From contig NZ_CP080623.1 of the NCBI RefSeq assembly GCF_019599045.1, positions 1,634,501 through 1,698,500 on the forward strand: DNA of 64,000 nucleotides, given 5' to 3'. Origin of the DNA: Roseovarius sp. SCSIO 43702 (GTDB lineage: Bacteria; Pseudomonadota; Alphaproteobacteria; Rhodobacterales; Rhodobacteraceae). A model generated the notes under the pieces. It saw only the letters and a list, made by a program, of their open reading frames with translations, made no database searches and was not told where the DNA came from. Of this stretch, positions 25,946 to 35,857 are shown piece after piece. Within the stretch, counting starts at the first letter, position 1, and the number at the start of each line of letters is the position of its first letter. Made by a program: the position numbers and the translations under genes.

Positions 25946-27288
25946 ATGAACGGGTTTGCGAACGGAAGCCACGAAAGCGCGCCCGGCGCGGGGGCCACGC
26001 CGGGCGAGATCGCCGCGTTTCTCACCACGGCCCCGGCGATGGACGTGGCGACGTGGCTCGACCTGCGGGCGCGGGCGGACGCGTGGTCCTACCTGCGCCG
26101 GCTCGACGCGGCGCGGCGCGGCGCGGTCTTTTCCAACATGTCCGAGAGCAGGCAGGACGAGATCGCCCAGGCCCTCGGCACGGACGAGCTGGCCGGGCTG
26201 GTGGCCGAGATGGACGCGGATGACCGGGTGGACCTGTTCAACCGGTTGCCCGACGACCTCCAGGCACGGCTGAGGGATGCGCTCGATCCCGCGATCCGCG
26301 AGGACATCCTGCGCCTGTCGGTCCACGACGACGAGACCGCCGGGGCGCTGATGACCTCGGACTACGCCGTGCTTGGCCGGGACATGACGGCGGGCGAGGC
26401 GCTGGATGCGCTCCGCCGCGAGGCGGCGGATGCGGAGACGATCTATCGCTCCTACGTGCTCGATGAGGCGGGGCGCCTCGTGGGGGCGATCCGGTTGCAC
26501 GAGCTCATCCTCGCCGCCGGGGAAACGCCGATCACCGAGCTGATGGAGCCCGCGCCCGTCTCGGTCAGGCCCGAGACCGACCGCGAGGACGTGGCGCGGA
26601 TGATCGCGCATTACGATATCCTCGCGCTGCCGGTGATCGACGCGGAGGGCCGTCTCGTGGGGATCGTCACCCATGACGACGCGGCGGACGCGATGCAGGC
26701 CGAGACGACCGAGGATTTCCAGAAGATCTCGACCGTGCTGCCGTTCTCGCAGAGCCTGAGGGACGCGAGCGTGCGCGTGCTCTATTCGCGGCGCATCGTG
26801 TGGCTGGCGCTGCTGGTGGTCGGCAACCTCTTTTCCGGGGCGGGGATCGCCTATTTCGAGGAGACGATCCTCGCCTATGTCTCGCTCGTCTTTTTCCTGC
26901 CGCTCCTGATCGACAGCAGCGGCAACGCGGGATCGCAATCCGCGACGCTGATGGTGCGGGCGCTGGCGACGGGCGACGTGCGGCCGGGTGACTGGGGCGC
27001 GCTCATCCTGCGCGAGGCGGTGGTCGCGGCCGCGCTCGGCGCGACGATGGCGGCGGTGGTCTTTCCGCTCGGGCGGTGCGCGGCGGGCCGGAGGTGGCGG
27101 CGGTGGTCGGCGTGACGATGTTCGTCGTGGTGATGGCGGGCAGCCTCGTGGGGATGTCGCTGCCCTTCCTGCTTCAGCGCCTGAAGCTCGACCCGGCGAC
27201 GGCGAGCGGGCCGCTGGTGACGACGGTGTCGGACGCGCTGGGCGTGGTGGTCTACTTCTCGATCGCGACGTGGATCCTGGGCATCTGA
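25946..27288 (+). pseudogene. mgtE: Magnesium transporter MgtE, apparent -1 frameshift near the 3' end
   Basis: MgtE-type Mg2+ channel: N-terminal regulatory domain (RRGAVFSNMSESRQDEIAQAL), CBS pair (about residues 140-270), then the membrane domain YSRRIVWLALLVVGNLFSGAGIAYFE and LIDSSGNAGSQSATLMVRALATGD. The reading frame breaks near 27066-27076: in frame it runs into GRCAAGRRW, while the expected continuation (GGPEVAAVVGVTMFVVVMAG ... ATWILGI) is one base off, from 27076 to 27288. Restoring one base gives 447 aa, the family length. Either a real 1-bp deletion or a consensus error; see the clustered frameshifts. Divergent from the molybdoenzyme operon. Confidence 0.85.
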
Positions 27289-27441
27289 AGGGAAAGGGGG
27301 GGCGGGTTGCACAGGTTTATTGCCGCGGCAATCCCGGTTTTCCGTTTGCCGGCGCGATCAAGACGCCTAGGATGGTTGTCGGATCGCCGGTGGGCGGTTA
27401 CTGATTGGTCAGTCAAACAAATCATCAGGGAGCGAATGAAG

Positions 27442-28392
27442 ATGAAAAGAACCTTGACCTGTGTGGCGGCGCTTTGCGTTGCGGGCACGGCACATGCCGC
27501 CGAGATGGGTGCGGTGGATGAACCCATCAGGCTGGCCGTCAACGAATGGACGGGCCAGCATGTCACCACGCATATCGCGGGCTCCATGCTCGAGGAAGCG
27601 GGATACGAGGTGGAATACGTCACCGCGGGCTACATGAACATGTACCAGGCCATGTCGGACGGCGAGCTTCACGCCGCGGTCGAGATCTGGTCGTCGAACG
27701 TGAGCGACGACTATGCGAAGCAGGTCGAGGCGGGTGGCATCACCGAGATCGGCGAACTGGGCCTCGATGCCAAGGAAGGCCTGGCCTATCCCGCGCATGT
27801 GGAGGAGATCTGCCCCGGTCTGCCGGACTGGCAGGCGCTAAAGGACTGCGCGCAGGCCTTCGCCACCGCCGAGACGCTGCCGCAGGGCCGGCTCGTCGAT
27901 TATCCCGCCGACTGGGGCACGCCGGGGGCCGAGCGCCTGACGGGCTTCGACCTGCCGTTCAAGGCGGTTCCGGCGGGATCGGAAGGCGCGCTCATCGCCG
28001 AGCTGCGTGCCTCGACCGAGCGCAAGAGCCCGCTTCTCATCACCTTCTGGCAGCCGCATTGGGCCATGTCGAAATACGACATGAAGTTCGTGGACGTGCC
28101 GGACGGGAACGAGGAATGTTTCACCGATCCGGCCTGGGGGCCGAACCCCGACGCCACGCATGATTGCGGCTTTGCGCCCACGCGCGTCTTCAAGGCGACG
28201 TGGTCGGGCTTTGACGAGAAATGGCCGGCGGCGGCGGAAATCCTCGAGAACTTCACGCTCGACGTGGCCGATCAGCAGCCGCTGATGGGCAAGGTGGACG
28301 TCGATGGCGAGCCCGTCGAAGAGGTCGTCGACGCGTGGATGGCCGAGAACGAGGAGAAGTGGAAGCCGATCGTCGAGGCGGCGGTGAACTGA
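27442..28392 (+). CDS. proX: Glycine betaine/proline-type ABC importer substrate-binding protein
   Basis: 316-aa OpuAC-family periplasmic protein. Signal peptide MKRTLTCVAALCVAGTAHA. The mature protein carries the family start PIRLAVNEWTGQHVTTHIAGSMLEEAGYEVEYV and TFWQPHWAM near residue 210, aromatic residues for the quaternary-amine cage. ATG 27436 is only 3 bases after AGGGAG, so ATG 27442 (9-base spacing) is preferred. Specificity for glycine betaine, proline betaine or choline cannot be set from sequence alone. Separated from the ATPase gene by two hairpins. Confidence 0.9.
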   Translation: MKRTLTCVAALCVAGTAHAAEMGAVDEPIRLAVNEWTGQHVTTHIAGSMLEEAGYEVEYVTAGYMNMYQAMSDGELHAAVEIWSSNVSDDYAKQVEAGGITEIGELGLDAKEGLAYPAHVEEICPGLPDWQALKDCAQAFATAETLPQGRLVDYPADWGTPGAERLTGFDLPFKAVPAGSEGALIAELRASTERKSPLLITFWQPHWAMSKYDMKFVDVPDGNEECFTDPAWGPNPDATHDCGFAPTRVFKATWSGFDEKWPAAAEILENFTLDVADQQPLMGKVDVDGEPVEEVVDAWMAENEEKWKPIVEAAVN

Positions 28393-28404
28393 TCCAGGAA
28401 GGCG

Positions 28405-28474
28405 CGTCCCGGCCCGGGCAGGGCCGGGACGACGCCAGGGTGCGACGTGCGAGGCCCCGGACCAGGTCCGGGGC
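28405..28474 (+). repeat. Tandem perfect hairpins between proX and proV
   Basis: Hairpin 1: CGTCCCGGCCC (28405-28415) / GGGCCGGGACG (28421-28431), 11 bp. Hairpin 2: GCCCCGGAC (28454-28462) / GTCCGGGGC (28466-28474), 9 bp. Neither is followed by a T-run. In binding-protein operons, such hairpins commonly protect the upstream mRNA and let the binding protein be made in excess; that role is inferred here. Confidence 0.6.
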
Positions 28475-28506
28475 GCGTCTCTTGCAAGGGGCGACCGGGG
28501 GAGCAG

Positions 28507-29574
28507 ATGAGTGACGAGACGAGCGGGGACAAGCCCGCCATAAGCTGCCGGAACGTGTGGCAGGTGTTCGGCGCGAGGGCCGCGGAGCGGCTGGAGGCCG
28601 CGCTGGACGAGACGGGAGGCGACCGCGATGCCGCCGCCGAGCGGCTGATCGAGGAGGGTCTCATCCCCGCGGTGCGCGACGCGAGCTTCGATGTCGCGCG
28701 CGGCGAGCTATTCGTGATCATGGGTCTTTCGGGATCGGGGAAGTCGACCATCGTGCGCTGCATCTCGCGCCTGATCGAGGCGACGGCGGGCGAGATCGAG
28801 ATCGACGGCGAGAACATCCTTGCCGCGAAGAAGACCCGGATGACCGAGCTTCGGCGCGACAAGCTGGGCATGGTGTTCCAGCATTTCGGGCTGTTTCCGC
28901 ATATGAGCGTGGCCGACAACGTGGCCTTTCCGCTCAAGATGCAGGGCAAGGGACGTCGCGAGCGGCTGGACCGCGCGCACGAGGTGATCGAGCTGGTGGG
29001 GCTCGAGGGCCGCGAGGATGCCTTCCCGCGCGAGCTTTCGGGGGGGCAGCGCCAGCGCGTCGGCATCGCGCGCAGCCTCGCCGTGAACCCGGACGTGTGG
29101 TTCCTCGACGAGCCGTTCAGCGCGCTCGACCCGCTCATCCGGCGCCAGCTTCAGGACGAGTTCATCAACATCCAGGCGAGGTTGCAGAAATCCATCGTCT
29201 TCATCACCCACGATATCGCCGAGGCGCTCAAGATCGCGGACCGGATTGCGATCATGCGCGACGGGCGGATCGTGCAGATCGGCACGCCCACCGAGATCGT
29301 GCTGAACCCGGTGGACGACTACGTGCGCGAGTTCTCGAAGGACGTGGTGAAGGGGCGGCACGCGAAGATCGCCTCGGTGATCCGGCCGGTCGAGGAGGGC
29401 ACGGAGGACATGATGACCGATTCGGGCATCCGCGTGGACATGACGCTCGAGGCGGCGCTGGCGAAGTGCATCTCGCGCTACGAGCCGGTGCCGGTGCATG
29501 ACGGGACGGGCAAGATGGTGGGCGTGGTGCATCCCAGCGACCTTGCCGCCGCGTTGCAGGTGGACGAGCCATGA
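28507..29574 (+). CDS. proV: Glycine betaine/proline-type ABC importer ATPase
   Basis: 355 aa. Walker A GLSGSGKST at about residue 77, Q-loop MVFQHFGLFPHMSVADNVAFPL, signature LSGGQRQRVGIARSL, Walker B VWFLDEPFSALDP and H-loop ITHDIAEALKIADRIAIM. The C-terminus has the paired-CBS-like regulatory segment (from about residue 290) of ProV/OpuAA proteins that sense ionic strength. The stop overlaps the permease ATG (ATGA at 29571). Confidence 0.92.
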   Translation: MSDETSGDKPAISCRNVWQVFGARAAERLEAALDETGGDRDAAAERLIEEGLIPAVRDASFDVARGELFVIMGLSGSGKSTIVRCISRLIEATAGEIEIDGENILAAKKTRMTELRRDKLGMVFQHFGLFPHMSVADNVAFPLKMQGKGRRERLDRAHEVIELVGLEGREDAFPRELSGGQRQRVGIARSLAVNPDVWFLDEPFSALDPLIRRQLQDEFINIQARLQKSIVFITHDIAEALKIADRIAIMRDGRIVQIGTPTEIVLNPVDDYVREFSKDVVKGRHAKIASVIRPVEEGTEDMMTDSGIRVDMTLEAALAKCISRYEPVPVHDGTGKMVGVVHPSDLAAALQVDEP

Positions 29575-31647
29575 GCGCACCCGACATCGGCGCCGACGGT
29601 CTTCGCCTGCCGGGAAAGCCTGCGATGAGCGTGGGCACCTGGGCCGCGATCGTGACGCTGGCCACCGGCGCGCTTTGCATGGCGCTGACGCCCTATGCGC
29701 CGTGGCTCGTGAAATACCCGGCGGCCTGGGCGCTGCCGATGACCGAGTGGATCGGCGTGACGCTGGGCTGGTTCCTCGAGGCTATCAAGCCCGCGATGCG
29801 GGTGGTATCGGGCGCGTTGGGCTGGGCGATGCGGGGGTCGAACTGGCTTTTCAACACCGTGCCCTATCCGGTGCTGATCGCGCTCGTCACCGGCTTCGGC
29901 TGGTGGGTGGGCGGGCTGCGGCACGCGGCGCTGGGCCTGCTCGGGATGGGGTTCGTGCTGGCCTCGGGCTACTGGGTCGAGAGCATGAACACGCTCTCGC
30001 TGGTGGCGGTGTCGGTGCCGCTCGCGCTGTTTCTCGGGAGCGCGACGGGAGTTCTGGCCAACGAGTTCCCGCGCGTGAAAAGCGCGGTGCAGACGGTGAT
30101 GGACGTGATGCAGACCGTGCCGACCTTCGCCTATCTCACGCCGCTCCTGCTTCTTTTCGGGTTCGGGCCGGTGGTGGGCCTGATCGCGAGCGCGATCTAT
30201 GCCGCGCCGCCCATGGCGCGCAACGTGATCCTCGGGCTGGAACGGGTCGAGACCGATATCAAGGAAGCCGCCGTCATGTCGGGCGGCACGCGGCTGCAAC
30301 AGCTTTTCCTGATCGAGATCCCCTCGGCCAAGACACAGATCATGGTGGGCGTGAACCAGTGTCTGATGGCCGCGCTGAGCATGGTGATCATCGCCGCCGT
30401 GATCGGCGGATACGAGGATATCGGCTGGGAGGTGCTGCTCACGATGCGCAAGGCGCAGCTTGGGCCGAGCCTCATGGCCGGGCTGGTGATCGTGGTCTTC
30501 GCGATCGTGATCGACCGGATGAGCCTGCACATGGCGACCGAGCGCGAACGCCACAGCCTGCGCGTGACCGGCGCGATCGTGGCGGTGGGGGTCGCGGTGT
30601 CGCTCCTGCTGTGGGAGCGGGCGACGGCGCCGGGGGCGATCACGCTGCTCGACCCGGCGAAGGACTGGCTCGACGACAGCCTGAGCCGGATCCTCGTGGC
30701 GCATGGGCGACGCTCGACGCGATCAAGAACGGCGCGATGTTCTATGGTCTTCTGCCGGTGAGGATCGGGCTTGACGGGCGGTTCTGCCCTTCACCTGGGG
30801 CTTCCAGTGGACGGGCACGATGAGCCTTGTCTTCTATACTGCGGCCGCGGCGCTGGCGCTGCCGCTCATCCTGCGGGGCCGGGTGGTCGGGGGGCTGGTG
30901 CTGGTGATCCTGGCGGGCGTGCTCGAGACCGGCGTGGCCGAGCTTCCCTGGCCCTTCGTCCTGGTGGCGGCGGGCGCGATCGGGTGGAGCGCGGGAGGCC
31001 CGCGGCTGGCGGCCTTCGCGAGCCTGATGATGGGCGCGATCCTGGTCAGCGGATTGTGGGACAAGGCGCTTCTGTCGCTCTACCTCTCGGGTGTCTCGGT
31101 CGTGGCCTGTGCCGTGGTGGGCGGGCTTATCGGCCTTCTCTGCGCGGTGAGCGGCGTGGCCTGGCGGATCGTGCGGCCGATCTGCGACATGCTTCAGACC
31201 ATCCCGCTTTTCGTCTTCCTGATCCCCGTCCTGATGTTCTTCGGCATCGGCGAGTTCCCGGCCTTCCTCGCGATCTGCATGTACGCGATCGTGCCGATGA
31301 TCCGCTACACGCGCCACGGTCTCGTGATGACGCCCGACGAGCTGATCGAGGCGGCGGTGTCCTCGGGGGCCACGCCCGCGCAGATCATGCGCGAGGTGCG
31401 TCTTCCCTACGCGGTGCCGACGATCCTCCTGGGGCTCAACCAGACGATCCTCTATGCCTTCGCGATGCTGGTCATCGCGGCGCTGGTGGGGACCACCGGG
31501 CTCGGGCAGTCGATCTACCTGGCGCTCGGCCAGGCGGATGTGGGGCTCGGCATCGCGTCGGGCGCGGCGATGGCGATGCTGGCGCTGGTGGCGGACCGGC
31601 TGGTGCAGGGATTCGCGAGCGAGCGGCGGCGGGCGCTGGGTCTCTGA
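29571..31647 (+). pseudogene. proW: Glycine betaine/proline-type ABC permease, two apparent -1 frameshifts
   Basis: Read as one double-length permease with two BPD_transp_1 modules, as in many roseobacters. The first module (29571 to about 30700) has RLQQLFLIEIPSAKTQIMVGVNQC; the second (about 30775 to 31647) has VRLPYAVPTILLGLNQTILYAF. At about 30697-30703 the frame slips so that WATLDAIKNGAMFYGLLPVRIGL is read one base off, and at about 30772-30780 it slips again into AVLPFTWGFQWTGTM. Each is repaired by restoring a single G or C, giving about 692 aa. If not repaired, the protein is split into parts; whether it is broken or a sequencing artefact cannot be told from here. Confidence 0.85.
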
Positions 31648-31869
31648 GCCACGCCGCGGCGGCCCGCGGCGGGGGTTTCCGCCGATGGCGCGGCAGGCCG
31701 GGTTTTCGGCAAGGCTTGGCCCATGGCGCGGGCGGGTTTGGGCAAGGCGCCGCCCGGAAAGACAGGGTCGCGACGCGAAAGCAGCATCGGGGTCTCCTCA
31801 TGTCGTATGGACCGTGCCACCGAGGGCGCAGGCCCGCACCGGCATCGGCAGGACGAGGAGACCGCAGCC

Positions 31870-32124
31870 ATGATCAAATACCTTGCACTCATCATCGCGA
31901 TGGGGCTCATCGCGAACTCGGCCTTCGCGCTCAGCGAGGGCGTGACCGAGATCGACGCCAATGGCGACGGGGTGATGACCATCGAGGAACTTCGCGCCGT
32001 CTACGAGGAGATGGATGTCGAGACATTCAGCGAGATCGACCTGAACAACGATGGCGTCATCGACGATGACGAGATGGTCGCCGCGCAGGAGCGTGGGCTC
32101 GTGCCGGCGACGACGGACGGCTAG
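31870..32124 (+). CDS. Exported EF-hand calcium-binding protein
   Basis: 84 aa. Signal peptide MIKYLALIIAMGLIANSAFA. Two EF-hand loops: DANGDGVMTIEE (about residues 28-39) and DLNNDGVIDDDE (about 57-68), both with proper Asp/Asn/Glu ligands. A GAGGAG ribosome site precedes ATG 31870. Probably a periplasmic Ca2+-binding protein; function unknown. Nothing links it to the flanking transporters beyond position. Confidence 0.82.
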   Translation: MIKYLALIIAMGLIANSAFALSEGVTEIDANGDGVMTIEELRAVYEEMDVETFSEIDLNNDGVIDDDEMVAAQERGLVPATTDG

Positions 32125-32231
32125 CGCCGCACCCGTCCCCCCGGCGCATCGCGTCTTTCCTCCAGACGGTCAGGTGCGCCGGGGGCATGGTCCCGTGACG
32201 GGGCGCTGGACCCACGTGGAGCCGGTGCGGC

Positions 32232-33282
32232 TCAGGGGGCCGCGCGTTGCAGCATCCCGAAGAGGTCGCGCGGGTCGTCGGGGTCGGCCAGGAGATCGAG
32301 ATCCATGTAGAGCTCCGTCCCCTCGATGTGATCGCGGACGTAGCGGAGCGCGCTGAAATCCTCGATCGCGAAGCCCACGCTGTCGAAGAGCGTGATCTGG
32401 CCGTCTGAGGTGCGGCCTTTGGCCTTGCCGGTCAGCACTTCCCACATCTCGGTGACGGGATGGTCGGGGTCCATCTGCTGGATCTCGCCCTCGATCCGGG
32501 TCTGGGGCGGGTATTCCACGAATGTCCGAGCGGGTCAGGATCGCGGGCGCAAGCTCGGTCTTGCCGGGGCAGTCGCCGCCGATCGCGTTGATGTGCACGC
32601 CCGAGCCCACCATGTTGTCGGTGAGGATCGTGGCGTATTGCTTGTCGGCCGTGCAGGTGGTGATGATCTGCGCGCCTTCCATGCTCTCCTCGGCGGTCTT
32701 GCAGCCGGTGACGGTGAGGCCCATGCCGGTGAGGTTGCGCACCGCCTTCTCGGTGGCAGCCGGGTCGATGTCGTAAAGACGGATGTTCTTCACGCCGCAG
32801 ATGGCCTTCATGGCGAGGCTCTGGAATTCGCTCTGGGCGCCGGCGCCGATCATGGCCATCGTGTCGGCTCCCTTGGGCGCGAGGTGGCGCGCGACCATGG
32901 CCGAGGTCGCGGCGGTCCTGAGCGCGGTCAGCACGGTCATCTCGGACAAGAGCACCGGGTAGCCGTTGCCGACATTGGCCAGAAGGCCGAAGGCGGTGAC
33001 GGTCTGGTAGCCTTCGCGCGTGTTCTTGGGGTGGCCGTTCACGTATTTGAAGCCATAGACCTCGCCATCGGAGGTGGGCATGAGCTCGATCACGCCTTCC
33101 TCGGAATGCGACGCCACGCGGGGGGTCTTGTCGAAGAGTTCCCATCGCTTGAAATCGGCCTCGATGTAGTCGGCGAGGCCGCGCAGCATCGGCTCGATCC
33201 CGATGTGGTGAACGAGCTTCATCATGTTGTCGACGGAGACGAAGGGCACGAGGGCCTTGTCGGACGGGGTGGGTTTGGTCAT
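32232..33282 (-). pseudogene. ocd: Ornithine cyclodeaminase, apparent 2-bp frameshift
   Basis: NAD-dependent enzyme converting ornithine to proline and ammonia. Residues 1 to about 250 are read cleanly: FVSVDNMMKLVHHIGIEPM, ELMPTSDGEVYGFKYVNGHPKN, AMIGAGAQSEFQSLAMKA (NAD site), GGDCPGKTELAPAILTRSDI. Near 32520 the frame breaks where the family has RSDIFVEYPPQT; the remainder (from VEYPPQTRIEGEIQQM to 32232) is readable two bases out. Restoring two bases gives 350 aa, the usual length. Follows arginase by 11 bp, so arginine to ornithine to proline would be one operon. Confidence 0.85.
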
Positions 33283-33293
33283 GGAAACGGTCC

Positions 33294-34217
33294 TCAGCTG
33301 TAGGCGCGGGTCGGTCGGTCGAAGATGCGGCGCCCGAAGGCGGAGGCGGCCAGATCGACCATCACCTGCGCCGTGCGGCCGCGTTCATCGAGGAAGGGGT
33401 TGAGCTCGACGAGATCGAGCGAGGTCATCAGGCCGCTGTCGCAGATCATCTCCATCATCAGGTGCGCCTCGCGCATGGTGGCGCCGCCGGGCACGGTGGT
33501 GCCGACGGCGGGCGCGAAGGACGGGTCGAGGAAATCGACATCGAGCGAGACATGGAGCATCCCGTTCGCGCGGGCGACCACCTCGAGGAAATCGGCCAGG
33601 GGCCGGGCGATGCCGGTCTCGTCGATCGAGCGCATGTCGTGGTAGCGGATCGAGGTCCGCTGAAGCTCGTCGCGTTCCTCGGGATCGACGGAGCGCAGGC
33701 CGAGCAGGCAGATATTCTCGTGCGGGACGGGGTGATCGACCTCGGGGAAGCCGTGAAAGCCCGTGCGCCCCGTGACGTAGCCCAGGGGCGCGCCGTGAAG
33801 GTTGCCCGAGCCGGTGCTCTGCGGCGTGTGAAAATCGGTATGCGCGTCGGGCCAGAGCACGAAGAGCGGGCGCCCCTCATGCGCGGCGTGGCGCGCCGCG
33901 CCGAGGATGGTGCCGAGCGCCAGCCCGTGATCGCCGCCCATGAATATGGGCAGACCGCGCGGCAATGCCTCTTCGGCGGTGCGCGCCAGCGCGGAGGTCC
34001 AGCCGATCATCTGCGCGGGGGCATGGAGATGCGAGGGCAGGGTATCGGGCGCTTCGGCGCGGTCGGGCTCGACATTGCCGATGTCCTCGACCGTGTGGCC
34101 CAGGTCGGTGAGGGCGCGCTCGATCTCGGCCACGCGGTAGGCGTCGGGCCCCATGCGGCAGCCCTGGCGGCGCTTGCCGCTGTCCATGGGCACGCCGACG
34201 AGAATGCAATGTGTCAT
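33294..34217 (-). CDS. Arginase
   Basis: 307-aa ureohydrolase cleaving arginine to ornithine and urea with two Mn ions. Mn-binding motifs: FMGGDHGLALGT, WPDAHTDFHTP and SLDVDFLDPSFAP, and GNLHGAPLGYV. ATG 34217 follows GGAGG by 5 bases; an upstream in-frame ATG at 34235 lacks a site. Upstream of ocd in the same operon and divergent from an Lrp-family regulator. Confidence 0.92.
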   Translation of the reverse strand: MTHCILVGVPMDSGKRRQGCRMGPDAYRVAEIERALTDLGHTVEDIGNVEPDRAEAPDTLPSHLHAPAQMIGWTSALARTAEEALPRGLPIFMGGDHGLALGTILGAARHAAHEGRPLFVLWPDAHTDFHTPQSTGSGNLHGAPLGYVTGRTGFHGFPEVDHPVPHENICLLGLRSVDPEERDELQRTSIRYHDMRSIDETGIARPLADFLEVVARANGMLHVSLDVDFLDPSFAPAVGTTVPGGATMREAHLMMEMICDSGLMTSLDLVELNPFLDERGRTAQVMVDLAASAFGRRIFDRPTRAYS

Positions 34218-34339
34218 GTGAACCTCCGGCAACATCTCGGATGACAGGTGCAGAATGCTGCGCAGAAGGGTTGAAGTGAAGCGGCTATTTCGGACTTATG
34301 GGAAGCGGCTTGATCGAATCGGACGGTGGAGATTTCGAA

Positions 34340-34768
34340 ATGGACAAGATCGACCAGCGCCTGATCTCGGCCTTGCGCCACAATGCGCGCGCGTCGCTGT
34401 CGGAACTGGCGCTCGAACTCGGCGTGTCACGGACGACGGTGCGCAGCCGGATCGAACGGTTGCAGCGAAGCGGCGATATCGTGGGCTTCACGGTGGTTCT
34501 CAAGTCCGAGACGGCGCGCGACCCGGTGCGCGCGCTCATGATGCTGGGGATCGAGGGGCGCGGCACGGATCGCATCCTGCGCCAGCTCAACGGCCTGAGC
34601 GCGGTGCGCGCGACGCACAGCACGAACGGGCGGTGGGACCTGATCGTGGAACTGGGAACCACCTCGCTCGAGGAGATCGACGGGGTGATCAGCCAGATCC
34701 GCCGGTTCGACGGGGTGGTGTCGAGCGAGACGAACCTGCTTCTGAGCACGCGCAAGGCGTCCGCGTGA
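34340..34768 (+). CDS. Lrp/AsnC-family regulator
   Basis: 142 aa. N-terminal HTH (KIDQRLISALRHNARASLSELALELGVSRTTVRSRIERLQRSGDI) and a C-terminal RAM ligand-binding domain. ATG 34340 lies 8 bases after GGAG (34328-34331); the frame extends to 34298, but the HTH starts here. Divergent from arginase/ocd, so it is the likely arginine- or ornithine-responsive regulator of that operon. Confidence 0.9.
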   Translation: MDKIDQRLISALRHNARASLSELALELGVSRTTVRSRIERLQRSGDIVGFTVVLKSETARDPVRALMMLGIEGRGTDRILRQLNGLSAVRATHSTNGRWDLIVELGTTSLEEIDGVISQIRRFDGVVSSETNLLLSTRKASA

Positions 34769-34787
34769 GATAGCATTCTCTATCTTC
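34768..34787. terminator. Weak hairpin between convergent lrp and Rieske genes
   Basis: AGATAG / CTATCT (34768-34773 and 34780-34785) around a 6-base loop, followed by TTCC. A short AT-rich stem of 6 bp between the lrp stop and the convergent Rieske stop. It may end transcription of lrp, but the T-run is poor. Confidence 0.3.
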
Positions 34788-34802
34788 CGCGTGCCAGGGC
34801 CA

Positions 34803-35801
34803 TCAGTCCGAGACAGCCCGCAACCTGTCCTGAAAATACTTCACGCCCTGTTCGTGACGCGGCGAGAGGGGGCCGGGGCGGTATCCGCCGCTTTCGTAGT
34901 TTTTCTGCGTTTCGAGACAGACCTCGAAATCCTCGCGCACGACCTGGAGGTTGTCCGCGATGGTTTTCGCCCGGGCCTCGGACGTCTCGGGCGAGGTATC
35001 CGCGAAGTAGAAATTGTAGATCAGCTCGGTGCGCCGGTGGTCGATGGGGTTGATGCGGCTCGTGTTCATGCCGCCTTCGAAGAGCGAGAGGGTCCAGTTG
35101 GGCCACATCCAGAGCCATTTGCCACGATAGAAAAGACCTTGCTTCGGCGGGGCGGTCATCCGCACGAGGCCGTCATGGGCGGTGGTGCTGAAGGCGTCGA
35201 AGTCGATCGCGGCATGGAATTCGGGATGGATGCCGGGGATGTGATACCCTTCGACGAAATTGTCCGTGTAGATTTTCCAGTTCGCGTCGAAGGTCAACAC
35301 TTCCTCGCAGGTCCACTGGAAGGTTTCGAGCGGCTCGTCGGCAAGCTCGGGAATGGTGTCACCGAGTTGAGCCTCGAGGCTCTGCGCGGGGTCGATGGCC
35401 ACGAAGAGGAGACCGCGCCAGATGTCCCATTCGACGGTATCGAGCGCCCAGTCGGACATCTCGAAATCCGGGTCGTCGCCCCACCACGGCACGTTGAGGA
35501 GCGATCCGTCCTCGCCCCAGACCCATTGATGATAGGGGCAGCGGATGGTGTTGCAACGCCCCGTTCCCTCGGGCAGAAGGCGCGCGCCGCGGTGGCGACA
35601 GACATTGCGGAACGCACGTATGCCGTCGCGGGTCTGCCGTACGAAAACCTTCTGGCCCGCGATCTCGGTTGCGATGTAGTCGCCACGCTGACGCAGGCGC
35701 GAGGCCGGACCGATCAGCTGCCAGCTACGCGCGAAGATGCTGTCGATATCCGCGCGGTGGATGTCGGGCGATGTGTAGTGAACGGGATCGAGATTGCGCA
35801 T
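34803..35801 (-). CDS. Rieske-type oxygenase alpha subunit (aromatic-ring/quaternary-amine class)
   Basis: 332 aa. Rieske cluster CRHRGARL and, 17 residues later, CPYHQWVW. The mononuclear iron site is readable as DNFVEGYHIPGIHPEFH (two His) with a later Asp in VREDFEVC. Family members hydroxylate aromatic rings or demethylate betaines such as carnitine, stachydrine or glycine betaine; with the betaine importer nearby, an N-demethylase is a fair guess, but it is not shown. ATG 35801 follows AAGGAGACC. No reductase partner is encoded beside it. Confidence 0.85.
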   Translation of the reverse strand: MRNLDPVHYTSPDIHRADIDSIFARSWQLIGPASRLRQRGDYIATEIAGQKVFVRQTRDGIRAFRNVCRHRGARLLPEGTGRCNTIRCPYHQWVWGEDGSLLNVPWWGDDPDFEMSDWALDTVEWDIWRGLLFVAIDPAQSLEAQLGDTIPELADEPLETFQWTCEEVLTFDANWKIYTDNFVEGYHIPGIHPEFHAAIDFDAFSTTAHDGLVRMTAPPKQGLFYRGKWLWMWPNWTLSLFEGGMNTSRINPIDHRRTELIYNFYFADTSPETSEARAKTIADNLQVVREDFEVCLETQKNYESGGYRPGPLSPRHEQGVKYFQDRLRAVSD

Positions 35802-35857
35802 GGCGGGGTCTCCTTTCGCGGTGACGATAGGAGGCGGGTTCTGCATGGGTCAAGCGC

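Noticed and set aside
27066..27090. Programmed ribosomal frameshift in mgtE
   Set aside because: No slippery heptamer is visible and MgtE is not known to use one; similar lesions occur in neighbouring genes, which favours deletion or sequencing error.
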